Source of the DNA: an uncultured Poribacteria bacterium
Lineage (GTDB): Bacteria > Poribacteria > WGA-4E > WGA-3G
Direction: 5' to 3'
NCBI GenBank assembly: GCA_951812525.1
Contig: OX638316.1
Coordinates: 2,080,630 to 2,144,629 of the forward strand
DNA: 64,000 nucleotides
Both the position numbers and the translations under genes were made by a program. The notes beneath the pieces are model-generated. The model saw only the letters and a program-made list of their open reading frames with translations, did not search any database and was not told the DNA's origin. Positions 1 through 8,840 of the stretch are shown one piece after another; the first letter of the stretch is position 1, and every line of letters starts with the position of its first letter.

Positions 1-358
1 CAATGAATGCGACAAGGTCTGCTAAGTAGGCAGCGTGGTTAAAGAAGGCGATTGCTAATTTTCCACGTTTACCGAACGGTGGGTTACCGATAATGGCAGT
101 ATCGCTGGGTGTGGATGGAGAACCGGTGACTTTAAAAAAGTCTTGAGATTTTACGTCATCACGTTTCGGTGCGAGATCTATGCCTAACCGTCTCCGCGAC
201 GGCAAGAGTTCGTAAAACGCTCCAGTTCCAGCGGCAGGCTCAATAAAAAAGAGGTCGCTGAGGCTTCGGTTCAGGCTTGAAAGCGTGTCCGTGAAGTGCT
301 GCCAACATATCCCCGCGACCTCTGGTTTAGTATAAAACTGATCTAACGAATTCTGCAC
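1..358 (-). CDS. DNA adenine methyltransferase (N6_Mtase type), C-terminus beyond the left edge
   Basis: I read this reading frame directly on the minus strand. It starts at a GTG; an in-frame TAA lies five codons upstream, so no earlier ATG is available, though the ribosome binding site is weak. About 119 residues are inside the window. Near the N-terminus is QFYTKPEVA (residues 7-15), common at the start of such methylases. The SAM-binding motif I EPAAGTGAF is at 40-48 and the catalytic motif IV NPPF at 92-95. These two motifs together identify an amino-methyltransferase that methylates adenine N6 (or cytosine N4). Target specificity and any partner nuclease would lie outside the window. 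Family assignment is strong; the role (restriction-modification or orphan methylation) is not visible. Confidence 0.85.
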   Translation of the reverse strand, partial: MQNSLDQFYTKPEVAGICWQHFTDTLSSLNRSLSDLFFIEPAAGTGAFYELLPSRRRLGIDLAPKRDDVKSQDFFKVTGSPSTPSDTAIIGNPPFGKRGKLAIAFFNHAAYLADLVAFI

Positions 359-470
359 GATTTTTCTGAATTAAATAATTGGGCTAAAACAGCTGTGATT
401 TATAGGAGACTAGACCCTTCTGAAAAGTATATCAGCAGAAGTGCATCCAGACATATTGCTCGGCAGTGGA

Positions 471-1637
471 TTACTCGAAAAGTACCAATTCGCCATCTTT
501 GACAATCAAGACTTTCGCGTCGTAAACTGCGTCCCCGTTGGTATCAAACGAGAATTTACCCAAAATTGTGTCAAGGTCTTTGATATTCGCGAGTGCCTCT
601 CGAATTGAATCAGAATCAGCTGATTGTGCATTCATAATCGCCGCCGCTAGAATATGGAGTGTGGCATACGAACGCGCAGCGTAATTGTTGGGTTCTATAC
701 CGTATTTGGCACTATAGTTCTGCACAAAGGCTTGATTTCCCGGTGTGTCAATAGCAGCACCCCATCCTATAAAGGTCATCGCACCCTCGGCAGCAACGCC
801 TGCAGCTTCCACATCTGCTCCGGTCAATGTGCGGACTATAAAGGGAGCGGATATACCGAGTTGATGTCCTTGGGTTAGTATTCCAGGCTTTTCCGGTGGT
901 AGAGATGAAACAAAGATGACATCAGGATCCAGTGCGTGTATTCGGGTTAATTGTTCAGAAAAGTCGGTGTCTCCACCTTGGAAGGTTTCAGTGATTAGCA
1001 CCTCAACCCCGTTAGCAGCGAGTACTTCCTGCACTGCTGCGTCCGCATCGGTGGAGAAAAGATCCGCCTCATCATATAGTGTGGCGGCTTGTTGATAGCC
1101 GAGTTTTGTATGCGTTGCTTCGATGCCGCTTGGGGTAAGGACATCTGTAGTAAGCGCAACGCGGAAAACGTAATTGCCAATGGCACTAAGGCCCCGAGCA
1201 GCAGAAGTTGGACTTATCGCTACAACCTGATTTTCTTGCGCAACTGCAAAAGCTTCCTCGGTTTGACTTGAGGTAGCAGGTCCGAGAATGACGGACACAC
1301 CATCTTGATGAATTAGTTTATTGAAAGCTGCAACTGCTCCCTCTACGGTGCCGTGATCGTTTTCAATGATAAACTTGAGTTTCCCACCGCTGGGTTGTGC
1401 AGCGTTAATCTCGTTGAGTGCCAACTCAAAACCTTGTGATATTGGGATGCCAAACGACTCAGTGAGTCGTCCTGCCAACGGTAAGACAACACCAATGGAA
1501 ATTTCCTCACTGGGCTCTTGCATCTGAGGTGTGGTGGGTTGGATGACTTGCGAAACTCGATCACACGATGAAAGCCCCACAATTAATGCTGCAATTGCAA
1601 CGAGAAAGATGAATGTTGTAGTTTTTTGGATGTTCAT
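471..1637 (-). CDS. Periplasmic binding lipoprotein, Leu/Ile/Val-binding family (ABC-transporter type)
   Basis: This is a 388-residue substrate-binding protein of the Peripla_BP_6 (LivJ-like) family. I use the ATG of MNIQKTTT because AAAGGAG lies five bases upstream; an earlier in-frame start lacks such a site. A signal peptide ends in the lipobox LSSC, so the mature protein is predicted to carry lipid on Cys25, with Asp following it. The family segments IGVVLPLAGRL, a central VILGPATSSQT and RVALTTD are all present, so both lobes are complete. These proteins usually deliver amino acids or amides to LivHMGF permeases, but no permease or ATPase gene is adjacent, making this an orphan receptor. 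It is divergent from the dehydrogenase gene at 1859; the roughly 220 bp between them should hold both promoters. Confidence 0.85.
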   Translation of the reverse strand: MNIQKTTTFIFLVAIAALIVGLSSCDRVSQVIQPTTPQMQEPSEEISIGVVLPLAGRLTESFGIPISQGFELALNEINAAQPSGGKLKFIIENDHGTVEGAVAAFNKLIHQDGVSVILGPATSSQTEEAFAVAQENQVVAISPTSAARGLSAIGNYVFRVALTTDVLTPSGIEATHTKLGYQQAATLYDEADLFSTDADAAVQEVLAANGVEVLITETFQGGDTDFSEQLTRIHALDPDVIFVSSLPPEKPGILTQGHQLGISAPFIVRTLTGADVEAAGVAAEGAMTFIGWGAAIDTPGNQAFVQNYSAKYGIEPNNYAARSYATLHILAAAIMNAQSADSDSIREALANIKDLDTILGKFSFDTNGDAVYDAKVLIVKDGELVLFE

Positions 1638-1858
1638 AAAACTCCTTTGACGGCACATGGTGTGTGCCTACTATTAAGTTTTCAAGACAATAAATAGCAC
1701 TGGGTGTGTGCTTGCTATTATGGTTTTTATTATACCACCGTCGCTGTGAAAGTCAAATTAAAAACAGTTGTTCATCGGTTTCTGTGTACTTGACCAATTT
1801 TCTATTATCGGCTATATTATTTACTAAATTTAGGAGTCAGAACATTAGACGGAGTCGT

Positions 1859-2860
1859 ATGACAACTGAAGCAAAATCACCGGTCCGTTGGGGTATTCTC
1901 AGCACAGCCAATATCGCCACAAAGGTTGCCGGCGCAATCCACCTTGCCAAAAACGCCGATTTAATTGCAGTTGCGAGTCGAACTGAAGAACGTGCCGCCA
2001 CGTGGGGAAAGGAGCATAATGTCTCTACAACCTACGGCACTTACGACGCGCTTCTCGCCGACGCATCACTTGACGCTATCTACATTCCTTTGCCGCCCTC
2101 TCTCCATGCAGAATGGACAATCAAAGCAGCGGAACACGGCAAGCATATCCTCTGTGAAAAACCGCTCGCTGCAAATGCTGACGAAGCAGCGGCGATGGCG
2201 GATGCCTGTCGTCAAAATGGTGTGCAACTTATGGACGGTGTTATGTGGGTGCATCATAAAAGAACGGGGCAGATGAAGCAGAAACTAACGGATGGCACCC
2301 TTGGGAAACTTCGTCGAGTGACTTCGGCGTTCACTTTCAATTGGGATACAATTCCTGTAGGCAATATTCGCGCTATGAAGGAGTTCGCAGGCGGGAGTCT
2401 CGGCGATTTGGGTTACTACTGCCTCCGCTCGATTCTCTGGGCATTTGATGATATGCCGACACAGGTCTTCGCCACGGCGCGCTACAAGGTGGGTGTTGAT
2501 TTCAATCTTGCTGGTATTCTTTGGTTCAGTGATGAACGTATCGCCACCTTGGATTGTGGGTTCGATACAGGACTTCGGAAGTGGTTTGAGATCGCTGGCA
2601 CGCGTGCGTCAATAGTATGTGACGATTTCACTGTCCCAACGTCTGAAGACACGTCCCGATTCTGGGTTCACGGACCGGACGGCAACGAACAAAATACTGT
2701 TGATGGTTGTATTCAGGAGGTAGCGATGATTGAGCGGTTCTCTCAGATTGTGCAATCTGGAAATCTTGAAGTGCAGTGGTCTGAGGTAGCAGTGAACACA
2801 GTGCGTATCTGTGATGCACTCCTTGAATCGCATCAGCGAGAAGAAATTATCAAACTCTAA
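1859..2860 (+). CDS. Gfo/Idh/MocA oxidoreductase (dihydrodiol/xylose dehydrogenase-like)
   Basis: The product is a 333-residue NAD(P)-dependent dehydrogenase. The N-terminal Rossmann fold begins RWGILSTANIA. The family catalytic motif Glu-Lys-Pro is at 100-102 (CEKPLA), and the C-terminal half includes GGSLGDLGYYCLRS, like glucose-fructose oxidoreductase and dimeric dihydrodiol dehydrogenase. The start is the ATG preceded by GGAG; a longer upstream extension is hydrophobic and unlike the family. The next gene, an enolase-superfamily dehydratase, starts 11 bases after the stop, so the two are probably co-transcribed. A two-step route of sugar oxidation then sugar-acid dehydration would fit, but the substrate cannot be read from sequence. 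Confidence 0.9.
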   Translation: MTTEAKSPVRWGILSTANIATKVAGAIHLAKNADLIAVASRTEERAATWGKEHNVSTTYGTYDALLADASLDAIYIPLPPSLHAEWTIKAAEHGKHILCEKPLAANADEAAAMADACRQNGVQLMDGVMWVHHKRTGQMKQKLTDGTLGKLRRVTSAFTFNWDTIPVGNIRAMKEFAGGSLGDLGYYCLRSILWAFDDMPTQVFATARYKVGVDFNLAGILWFSDERIATLDCGFDTGLRKWFEIAGTRASIVCDDFTVPTSEDTSRFWVHGPDGNEQNTVDGCIQEVAMIERFSQIVQSGNLEVQWSEVAVNTVRICDALLESHQREEIIKL

Positions 2861-2871
2861 GGAGGTTTGCT

Positions 2872-4059
2872 ATGAAAATAACAAATATTGAAACTTTTAT
2901 TGTGGATGCGGGTTGGCGTCCTTGGACTTTTGTTAAGGTAGAAACCGATGAAGGGGTTACCGGTTACGGTGAGTGCAGTGACGGCAGAAATCCCAACGGC
3001 GTGGTGGGGACGATCAAAGACTTTACGCCATTGATGGTCGGACGCGACCCCCGCGCTTATGAGATGAGATTTTGGGATATGATCCGTGGCTCCCGCCAAA
3101 GCCCTGGCGGCATCGCCGCGAAAGCGATCGCCGGTATTGAGTGTGCGTTGGTAGATATTAAGGCGAAAGCGTTGGGGATCTCTGTCGTCGAACTTTTCGG
3201 TGGACCAACGCGTGATGATGTGCGTGTCTACTGGTCGCACTGTGGTAGTTCTCGTGCTCGTAACTATGAACTCATTGGGGTTCCACCCTTAAGAAGCATG
3301 GATGACATCGCTGCGTTAGGTCGCGAGGTGGTCGAGAAAGGCTTCACGGCGCTCAAAACCAATGTTATTTTTCCCGGTGACACAGCATCTGTCCATTTCG
3401 GCGGTTTCGGCGGCGGACCTGGGACGACTGATGGGAATGTAACGTCTCAAGTTCTGCGGCACATTGAAACTTTAATCGGTACGTTCAGAGGGGCAGTCGG
3501 ACCCGATGTTAGTATTAATCTCGACCTGAATTTCAACTTTAAACCAGAGGCGTGCATGCGGATCGCCAAGGTACTTGAACAGTTTGACATGCTGTGGTTG
3601 GAGATTGATATGTACGACCACGAAGCTATCCGTCAAATCAAGGATTCTACGACGACAAAGATATGTACCGGCGAGAATCTTTATTACATGCGCGAATATC
3701 TCCCCTACTTTGAATGTCGGGCTGCTGATGTGTTTATGATTGATGTACCGTGGAACGGATTTGCCCCTTCAAAGAAGATTGGTGACTTGGCGAATGTATT
3801 CCAACTCAACGTCGCACCTCACAACTACTATAGCCACCTCGCTACCCACATGAGCGCGAGCCTCTGTGCTGTTCTGCCGAATGTGCGTATTATGGAGATT
3901 GATATTGATGATGTTCCGTGGAAAGACGATTTAACGACGCACGTTCCAGACATTGTGGACGGCTACATGAAAACTCCGACGCGTCCGGGATGGGGCACTG
4001 ATCTCAATGAGGAGGTTGCCAAAGCACATCCGTGGCCTGATCGGAGAGGGGAATGGTAG
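2872..4059 (+). CDS. Mandelate racemase / muconate lactonizing enzyme family protein (sugar-acid dehydratase-like)
   Basis: This 395-residue enzyme belongs to the enolase superfamily, whose members abstract the proton alpha to a carboxylate with Mg2+ help. The start has an excellent AAGGAGG site. The N-terminal capping domain (about 1-125) is followed by a TIM-barrel. Likely metal ligands are Asp218 (in INLDLN), Glu244 (in LWLEID) and Glu268 (in CTGEN). Lys162 and His317 (in VAPHN) are candidate general bases. The layout resembles acid-sugar dehydratases such as galactonate dehydratase. It follows a Gfo/Idh/MocA gene closely, which supports a sugar-acid pathway. It ends 21 bases from the convergent gene at 4081. 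Family is secure; the exact sugar acid is unknown. Confidence 0.88.
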   Translation: MKITNIETFIVDAGWRPWTFVKVETDEGVTGYGECSDGRNPNGVVGTIKDFTPLMVGRDPRAYEMRFWDMIRGSRQSPGGIAAKAIAGIECALVDIKAKALGISVVELFGGPTRDDVRVYWSHCGSSRARNYELIGVPPLRSMDDIAALGREVVEKGFTALKTNVIFPGDTASVHFGGFGGGPGTTDGNVTSQVLRHIETLIGTFRGAVGPDVSINLDLNFNFKPEACMRIAKVLEQFDMLWLEIDMYDHEAIRQIKDSTTTKICTGENLYYMREYLPYFECRAADVFMIDVPWNGFAPSKKIGDLANVFQLNVAPHNYYSHLATHMSASLCAVLPNVRIMEIDIDDVPWKDDLTTHVPDIVDGYMKTPTRPGWGTDLNEEVAKAHPWPDRRGEW

Positions 4060-4080
4060 ACAGGTTATCTACCGTGATGT

Positions 4081-5145
4081 TTACTGTAAGATAGTCACAT
4101 CATCTGCGCTGTGGACGGGATGCGGATTTAGATTGTAGTTGCCGTTCAATGAAATATCGTCAACTTTGACAACTTCACCTGTGCTCGCGGACTGATGCAT
4201 GGCAAAGAAGGTTTGGACGACGTGTAGATTGCCGCGTCCATAAGTCGTTGGCTTTTCTCCAGTGCGTAGACACTCCTGGAAGTGTGCCATCACGTTTCCA
4301 AAAGCATCTGGAAACCACGTTCCCTCTATTGACGGTTTAATTTCGTGAGGCTCTGGTTCTGTGAGGTGAATTGTCATATCACCACTATTACCGTAGATAG
4401 CCCCTTTGGTCCCTTGGATCCGAATTTCCTCATGTGGATGTTGCAAGTTGCGTCCGGGATCGGCGAGGAACGCCCAGTTGCACGACAGCAAGCCTTGTAT
4501 GCCGTTACGACTTGTGAAGAGCGCGACGGACATGGTTTCGCCTGCTTCAATAGATCGATTATGTCCGTGCGCTTGGCAGTAGATGCTCTCGTATTCACCA
4601 AACCATTTATGGACAAGTCCTACGTGATGCACTTGCATCGCCGGGATCAAATGGCGTTCAGGGAACTCGGTGTAAAATCCGTTACAGGTTATTGAGACAT
4701 GGTAGATGTCGCCGAGGTGTTCGGCGTTGATGTAGGGTTCGATGGCGAGGAAACCCGGAACGAAACAGGAATTCTGATTCACCATAAGCTGCACGTTGTG
4801 TTGCTCACAGGTTTCTACCATTTCGACGGCTTGTTGCATCGACATTGAGAACGGTTTTTGGCAGAGGATATGTTTGCCAGCCTCGGCAGCGGCTTTGACG
4901 ATGGGGGAACGGATCCATGGCTGTACTGCCATATCAACCACGTCAACTTCGTTATCAGCGATTAGGTCGGCGATGCGGGTATAACGTTTATCGATGCCAA
5001 ACCCATCTCCAACTTCGTTAAGACGTGCGGTATCTTTGTCACAAATCGCGACAACAGGTAAGTCTTGGCGTTGATAGCCGAGTAGATGCTGCTGTCCAAT
5101 ACCCAACCCAACCAAACCGATCCCAAATTCTTGCTTGTCTGTCAT
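4081..5145 (-). CDS. Gfo/Idh/MocA oxidoreductase
   Basis: This 354-residue NAD(P)-dependent dehydrogenase has the Rossmann glycine motif GLVGLGIGQQH at residues 10-20. The signature normally reading Glu-Lys-Pro is Gln96-Lys97-Pro98 (CQKPFS): the lysine is kept but the acidic residue is replaced. The C-terminal domain includes VHHVGLVHKWFGEYES, where His residues of the family's active site usually lie. It is downstream of a second Gfo/Idh/MocA gene with only 33 bases between them, so they probably form an operon. Paired dehydrogenases of this type often act successively on inositols or amino/deoxy sugars, but that is inference here. The start ATG has an AGAGAG site. Confidence 0.88.
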   Translation of the reverse strand: MTDKQEFGIGLVGLGIGQQHLLGYQRQDLPVVAICDKDTARLNEVGDGFGIDKRYTRIADLIADNEVDVVDMAVQPWIRSPIVKAAAEAGKHILCQKPFSMSMQQAVEMVETCEQHNVQLMVNQNSCFVPGFLAIEPYINAEHLGDIYHVSITCNGFYTEFPERHLIPAMQVHHVGLVHKWFGEYESIYCQAHGHNRSIEAGETMSVALFTSRNGIQGLLSCNWAFLADPGRNLQHPHEEIRIQGTKGAIYGNSGDMTIHLTEPEPHEIKPSIEGTWFPDAFGNVMAHFQECLRTGEKPTTYGRGNLHVVQTFFAMHQSASTGEVVKVDDISLNGNYNLNPHPVHSADDVTILQ

Positions 5146-5178
5146 GTTATAGCTCTCTAACGCGCAGTTGTGATGTGG

Positions 5179-6441
5179 TTAAATGCCAAGACCTTCGTCG
5201 ATTTCGTTCTGGTATGTATTGATTGACTCGTTTAGCATATCGTCCATCTGAACGATCTGTCCAGTTGCACCAGATTCAAGCATGGCATAGGAGACTGCCA
5301 CTGAGCGGGTGCCTTGGTATGCGTCAACTTCGACTGCACTGTTTCCAGCGATCGCTTCGGCGAAGTCGCCGTACTCAATAGCGATAATCTTGGCGTCGAT
5401 TTGCGTAAACGGCAATTCATACTTCCACAGTCGGTTGCCGCCGAATAGGTCTGTCGTAACAGCATCCAAGTGGAAATCCGGGACGAGATCCAAGAGTCTT
5501 TGGTCACTAAGAGGTTCCTCTCCATCAATATTGAGGGTAATAAGTCTACCGCTCCGGTCTCCGGGGAGCGTCATGGAACCTTTGGAGCCGTGAATTTGGC
5601 GGAGAAAGCCGCCTTGTCCCCACGCTCCGTGATCTTCAATGTACTGCCCTACGGCACCACTTTTGAAGGTTAAGGTTGCATAAGCTGCGTCTTCTGCGGT
5701 TGCCTCAAATTCCGCCGGCATCTTACGTTGCCATTTCGTATAAACCCCAGACGGATTAGAACCGGATTCGCCGGTCACTGCAGCGGAATTGTATCGGATG
5801 GGTTCGTGGAGGCGTGTTTGCGCATAGACGGTGTCAATCTCACCGAGTAGGTATTCGATCATATCGGCGAAGTGAACGCCAACATCCAGCAGCACCCCAC
5901 TCTGATCCTTCTGGTGCCGCCAAACGGAGATGGTCATACGGTTTGCTCCACCGATTGTGTTGTGGATGAGAAAGCGCGGAGGACCAATGACTTCCGCATC
6001 GAGGAGTGCTCTTGCAAGTCGATTAATCGGATCGCGCCGATAATTCTCTGCGACGCTGAGAATCGCGTCAGACGCATCGGCAGCGCGTCGAATCAGGTTA
6101 CACGCCCGAACTGTCAGTCCCATGGGTTTTTCTACCATGGTATGCCAACCACGTTCGAGTGTCTCTACGGCGACGGTATGATGATACGGCGGTGTGGTTG
6201 TCACATCGACAGCGTCCACGCCAACCTCAGAAAGTTCTTCCAGACTCCCGACAACGGCAGGTTTTTGACCGAAACGTTCTTCTGCTTGTTCAGCGAGTGA
6301 CTCGGCGTTGTCGAGGACTGGGTCGCAGGCACCAACGAGATCAAACCGTGTCCACCCGGCACGATGCAGTTCCGCCAATCCGTACATGTGTCGATGTCCC
6401 ATGCCGCCACATCCAACGATTGCCAATCTAATTTTATCCAT
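5179..6441 (-). CDS. Gfo/Idh/MocA oxidoreductase
   Basis: The 420-residue product is slightly longer than the family average. It has the dinucleotide-binding motif AIVGCGGMGHRH (7-18) and a canonical Glu104-Lys105-Pro106 motif (MVEKPMG). The C-terminal substrate domain contains GVLLDVGVHFADMIEYLLGE, the usual DxGxH-type segment that contributes active-site His and Asp. A GAGGG site precedes the ATG. It is the first gene of a two-gene unit with the dehydrogenase at 4081. The two are only distantly similar, so they are not a recent duplication. Substrate unknown. Confidence 0.88.
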   Translation of the reverse strand: MDKIRLAIVGCGGMGHRHMYGLAELHRAGWTRFDLVGACDPVLDNAESLAEQAEERFGQKPAVVGSLEELSEVGVDAVDVTTTPPYHHTVAVETLERGWHTMVEKPMGLTVRACNLIRRAADASDAILSVAENYRRDPINRLARALLDAEVIGPPRFLIHNTIGGANRMTISVWRHQKDQSGVLLDVGVHFADMIEYLLGEIDTVYAQTRLHEPIRYNSAAVTGESGSNPSGVYTKWQRKMPAEFEATAEDAAYATLTFKSGAVGQYIEDHGAWGQGGFLRQIHGSKGSMTLPGDRSGRLITLNIDGEEPLSDQRLLDLVPDFHLDAVTTDLFGGNRLWKYELPFTQIDAKIIAIEYGDFAEAIAGNSAVEVDAYQGTRSVAVSYAMLESGATGQIVQMDDMLNESINTYQNEIDEGLGI

Positions 6442-6485
6442 TTTATTCCCTCGCAGCTGAGGTGTGCTTCGCGGGCACCCTCTCT

Positions 6486-7991
6486 TTAATCATTAAGTAC
6501 CGCTTCTAACCGATTGAGATCGCTTTCCATTTTTTCCTTATTGTCACGATAGAGTTGATAACGGGTTAGGACTTTTTTCGCATATCTTTTACCTTTGCTG
6601 ATGAGGGGACCGCGTATCCTCACCCTACTGGGCCCAACATTGTAAGCTCCGAGGGCCAAAGTCAAATCGCCTCTATGTTTCTTTACAAGTTTATTGAAAT
6701 AGGTTAAACCGCCGTGTAGATTTTTGGTTGGATCAAAACGTTCGTCTACGCTTGCATCACGGTTCGGTTTTCGTTTGTCATTATATTTGGGGACTTTGAG
6801 TCCAAGTTCCCGTCCAGTGTGTGGCATCAGCTGCATCAAACCCCCTGCTCCGTTTATAGAGACAGCGAGCGGGTTAAAGTTGGATTCAGCAAAAACGATT
6901 GCAAGGAGGAGTTCTACGTCAGTGTCGTGTTCTTCCGCGATCTGAACAGTCTTATACTCTGAAAGTTTCTGTTTTGGCTGTTGTGTTTGTCTTGTTGATT
7001 TTGCGACTGTTGGTTGTATTGTGGTCGGATCTTCGACAGGAGGCTGTTGTGTTTTTGTAGTGATTTCTGGTCTTTGTGAAGCAGGTTGTTGCCCACCGAA
7101 GGACATGCCGATTGAAACGAGATGTTTATACTCGAGATCCCCGTGATTGAGATAGGTGTAATGGAGCTGCTTGCCTAATTGGCTGAGTGAAAATCCGGCA
7201 CTCCATGACTGTGGAGGCGTATCGGTACCAAAAGAGAATGCTGAGCCGACCCGAGCGGTGATCGTTTCGTTTCCGATTTCTAAACTCGTGCCGAAGCCGG
7301 GCGCGTTAATGTTTATGCGGTTATGCCATCGAATAAACGGGTGGGGTGTTAGGGCTGCACCGAGGGCAAAATGTTGGTCGAAGGTTTGCAAAACCTGTCC
7401 ATTTTGATGTCGGATGGTTACACCGGAAATATCACGGAGCCGCATTCCAAGTGTAAGATAGGGATTGAGTTCCGTCTGCATGCCGATGTCATAGTTTTGT
7501 GCCCAACGGCTCCCATAGTATGGGGCGCGACTGTATCCGGTGCTGGCACCGAGTTGCAAGGGACCGAACTTTCTTGCATAAGAGAACAGGGCTTGATTAT
7601 TGCCCAGTTCGAAACTACCAATTGGGTTGGAGACGTGTTCTACCAGAAATCGGTCGCCGCTATTTAAATCGAGGAAATTTATACCGAATGTACCGATAGA
7701 TTTGATAGGATAGGCGACAGAAAATGCCCCTTGCGACAGGTCATAAATTAAATTGCCACGTCGAAGTGTAGCAAGTCCTGCAGGGTTCCAAAGTGGACTT
7801 GTTGCGTCATCAGCACTGCTAATGAATGCCCCACTCAATCCAAGTCCCCGTGTACCGACCTCAGGTCTCAGATTGAGTGAATCGGATAGTGTGTTTTTTT
7901 CACTAAAGAAATACGACAATAAGAGAAAAATTGGGACCAGGAACAGCCAGCCTCGCTTACTGTATGGTGAGATACTGAGATGGTTTTTCAC
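6486..7991 (-). CDS. Outer-membrane beta-barrel (PorV/UPF0164-like) fused to a lytic transglycosylase (SLT) domain
   Basis: This 501-residue protein joins two modules seldom seen together. After a hydrophobic N-terminal segment (GWLFLVPIFLLLSYFF) comes a beta-rich region, about residues 35-290. It opens with GLGLSGAFISSADDATSP followed by LWNPAGLA, the hallmark of PorV/UPF0164/FadL-like outer-membrane barrels. A Gln/Thr/Pro-rich linker follows, then an SLT domain with catalytic Glu369 in FAESNFNP, GAGGLMQLMP and ALGAYNVGP. SLT enzymes cleave peptidoglycan between MurNAc and GlcNAc to give 1,6-anhydro ends. I chose the GTG at 7991, which has an AAAGGCA site; a TTG at 8015 is the alternative. 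Either start overlaps the end of the LysM-M23 gene, so translation is probably coupled. Confidence 0.85.
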   Translation of the reverse strand: MKNHLSISPYSKRGWLFLVPIFLLLSYFFSEKNTLSDSLNLRPEVGTRGLGLSGAFISSADDATSPLWNPAGLATLRRGNLIYDLSQGAFSVAYPIKSIGTFGINFLDLNSGDRFLVEHVSNPIGSFELGNNQALFSYARKFGPLQLGASTGYSRAPYYGSRWAQNYDIGMQTELNPYLTLGMRLRDISGVTIRHQNGQVLQTFDQHFALGAALTPHPFIRWHNRININAPGFGTSLEIGNETITARVGSAFSFGTDTPPQSWSAGFSLSQLGKQLHYTYLNHGDLEYKHLVSIGMSFGGQQPASQRPEITTKTQQPPVEDPTTIQPTVAKSTRQTQQPKQKLSEYKTVQIAEEHDTDVELLLAIVFAESNFNPLAVSINGAGGLMQLMPHTGRELGLKVPKYNDKRKPNRDASVDERFDPTKNLHGGLTYFNKLVKKHRGDLTLALGAYNVGPSRVRIRGPLISKGKRYAKKVLTRYQLYRDNKEKMESDLNRLEAVLND

Positions 7992-8742
7992 TTCTGCCTT
8001 TGTACCTAATTTCAAAATGTAAGTGAGGTCCTGTCGAAATCCCTGTGTTGCCTGAAAGGCCGATTACTTTTCCCTGAGACACCCATTGTCCACTTTTTAC
8101 TCTAATACGCGACAAATGTCCGTACCAGGTTGTAAAATCATTCTCGTGTTCTATACCGACTATTTTCCCGTAGCCACCTTTCCGTCCAGCATAAATCACT
8201 TTACCAGCCCTGGAAGCATATACGCGTGTACCCGTAGCAGCACGGAGATCTATACCTTCGTGAAACCGGTAGCGACGGGTCACAGGATGAGGCCGGTAGC
8301 CATACCTTGAGGTTACAACTAAAGGCACTCGGAGTGGGTTTGCAAAAGTAAAAGGAGGTTCACCGTTTGGAATCCGAATTCTTGCGCCAATCTGAAGACT
8401 CCGAGGAGAAGAAATACCGTTAACTCTTTGCAAATCCCGCCATTCAACGTTGTAGCGGCGTGCAATACTGGATAAAGTATCGCCTGCTTTAACAAAATAC
8501 CAAGAATCCTGAGTGAGTGTTCCAGGAATTAGCAATTTTTCCCCGATTTGCAACCGTTTAGTTAACTTAATCCTGTTGGCTTGAGCGATTGATTTGAGAG
8601 GGACTTTATATTTTCGGGAAATTCCCCATAACGTATCACCTTTTTGAACCAGGTGTTGCTGAACACCAGCATCTGAGTTTCGTCCAAAGAATGCGATAAC
8701 AAGCAAAACAGCTGTAAAAATCTGAATTAAATTTCTTTTCAT
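7957..8742 (-). CDS. LysM-M23 murein endopeptidase
   Basis: The 261-residue protein has a signal peptide ending near SDAG, then two LysM peptidoglycan-binding repeats (about 29-74 and 81-125) and a C-terminal peptidase M23 domain. All zinc-site residues are visible: His161 and Asp165 (FHEGIDLRA), His209 (WYGHL) and His240/His242 (GPHLHFEIR). It should therefore be an active zinc endopeptidase cutting peptide cross-links, unlike the inactive LytM activators NlpD and EnvC. I start at the ATG of MKRNLIQ; an in-frame TTG 12 codons upstream is less likely. Its 3' end overlaps the transglycosylase fusion gene, so a peptide cutter and a glycan cutter are made together. Confidence 0.9.
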   Translation of the reverse strand: MKRNLIQIFTAVLLVIAFFGRNSDAGVQQHLVQKGDTLWGISRKYKVPLKSIAQANRIKLTKRLQIGEKLLIPGTLTQDSWYFVKAGDTLSSIARRYNVEWRDLQRVNGISSPRSLQIGARIRIPNGEPPFTFANPLRVPLVVTSRYGYRPHPVTRRYRFHEGIDLRAATGTRVYASRAGKVIYAGRKGGYGKIVGIEHENDFTTWYGHLSRIRVKSGQWVSQGKVIGLSGNTGISTGPHLHFEIRYKGRSEKPSQYLTIQ

Positions 8743-8840
8743 TTCATCTGATACCCTGACGATGTAAAATAAAAGCAAATTCTGCTCGGATGCTAATTAA
8801 GTTAGGTATGGTGCATCTTTACAGAGTTTACTTTTACTAA

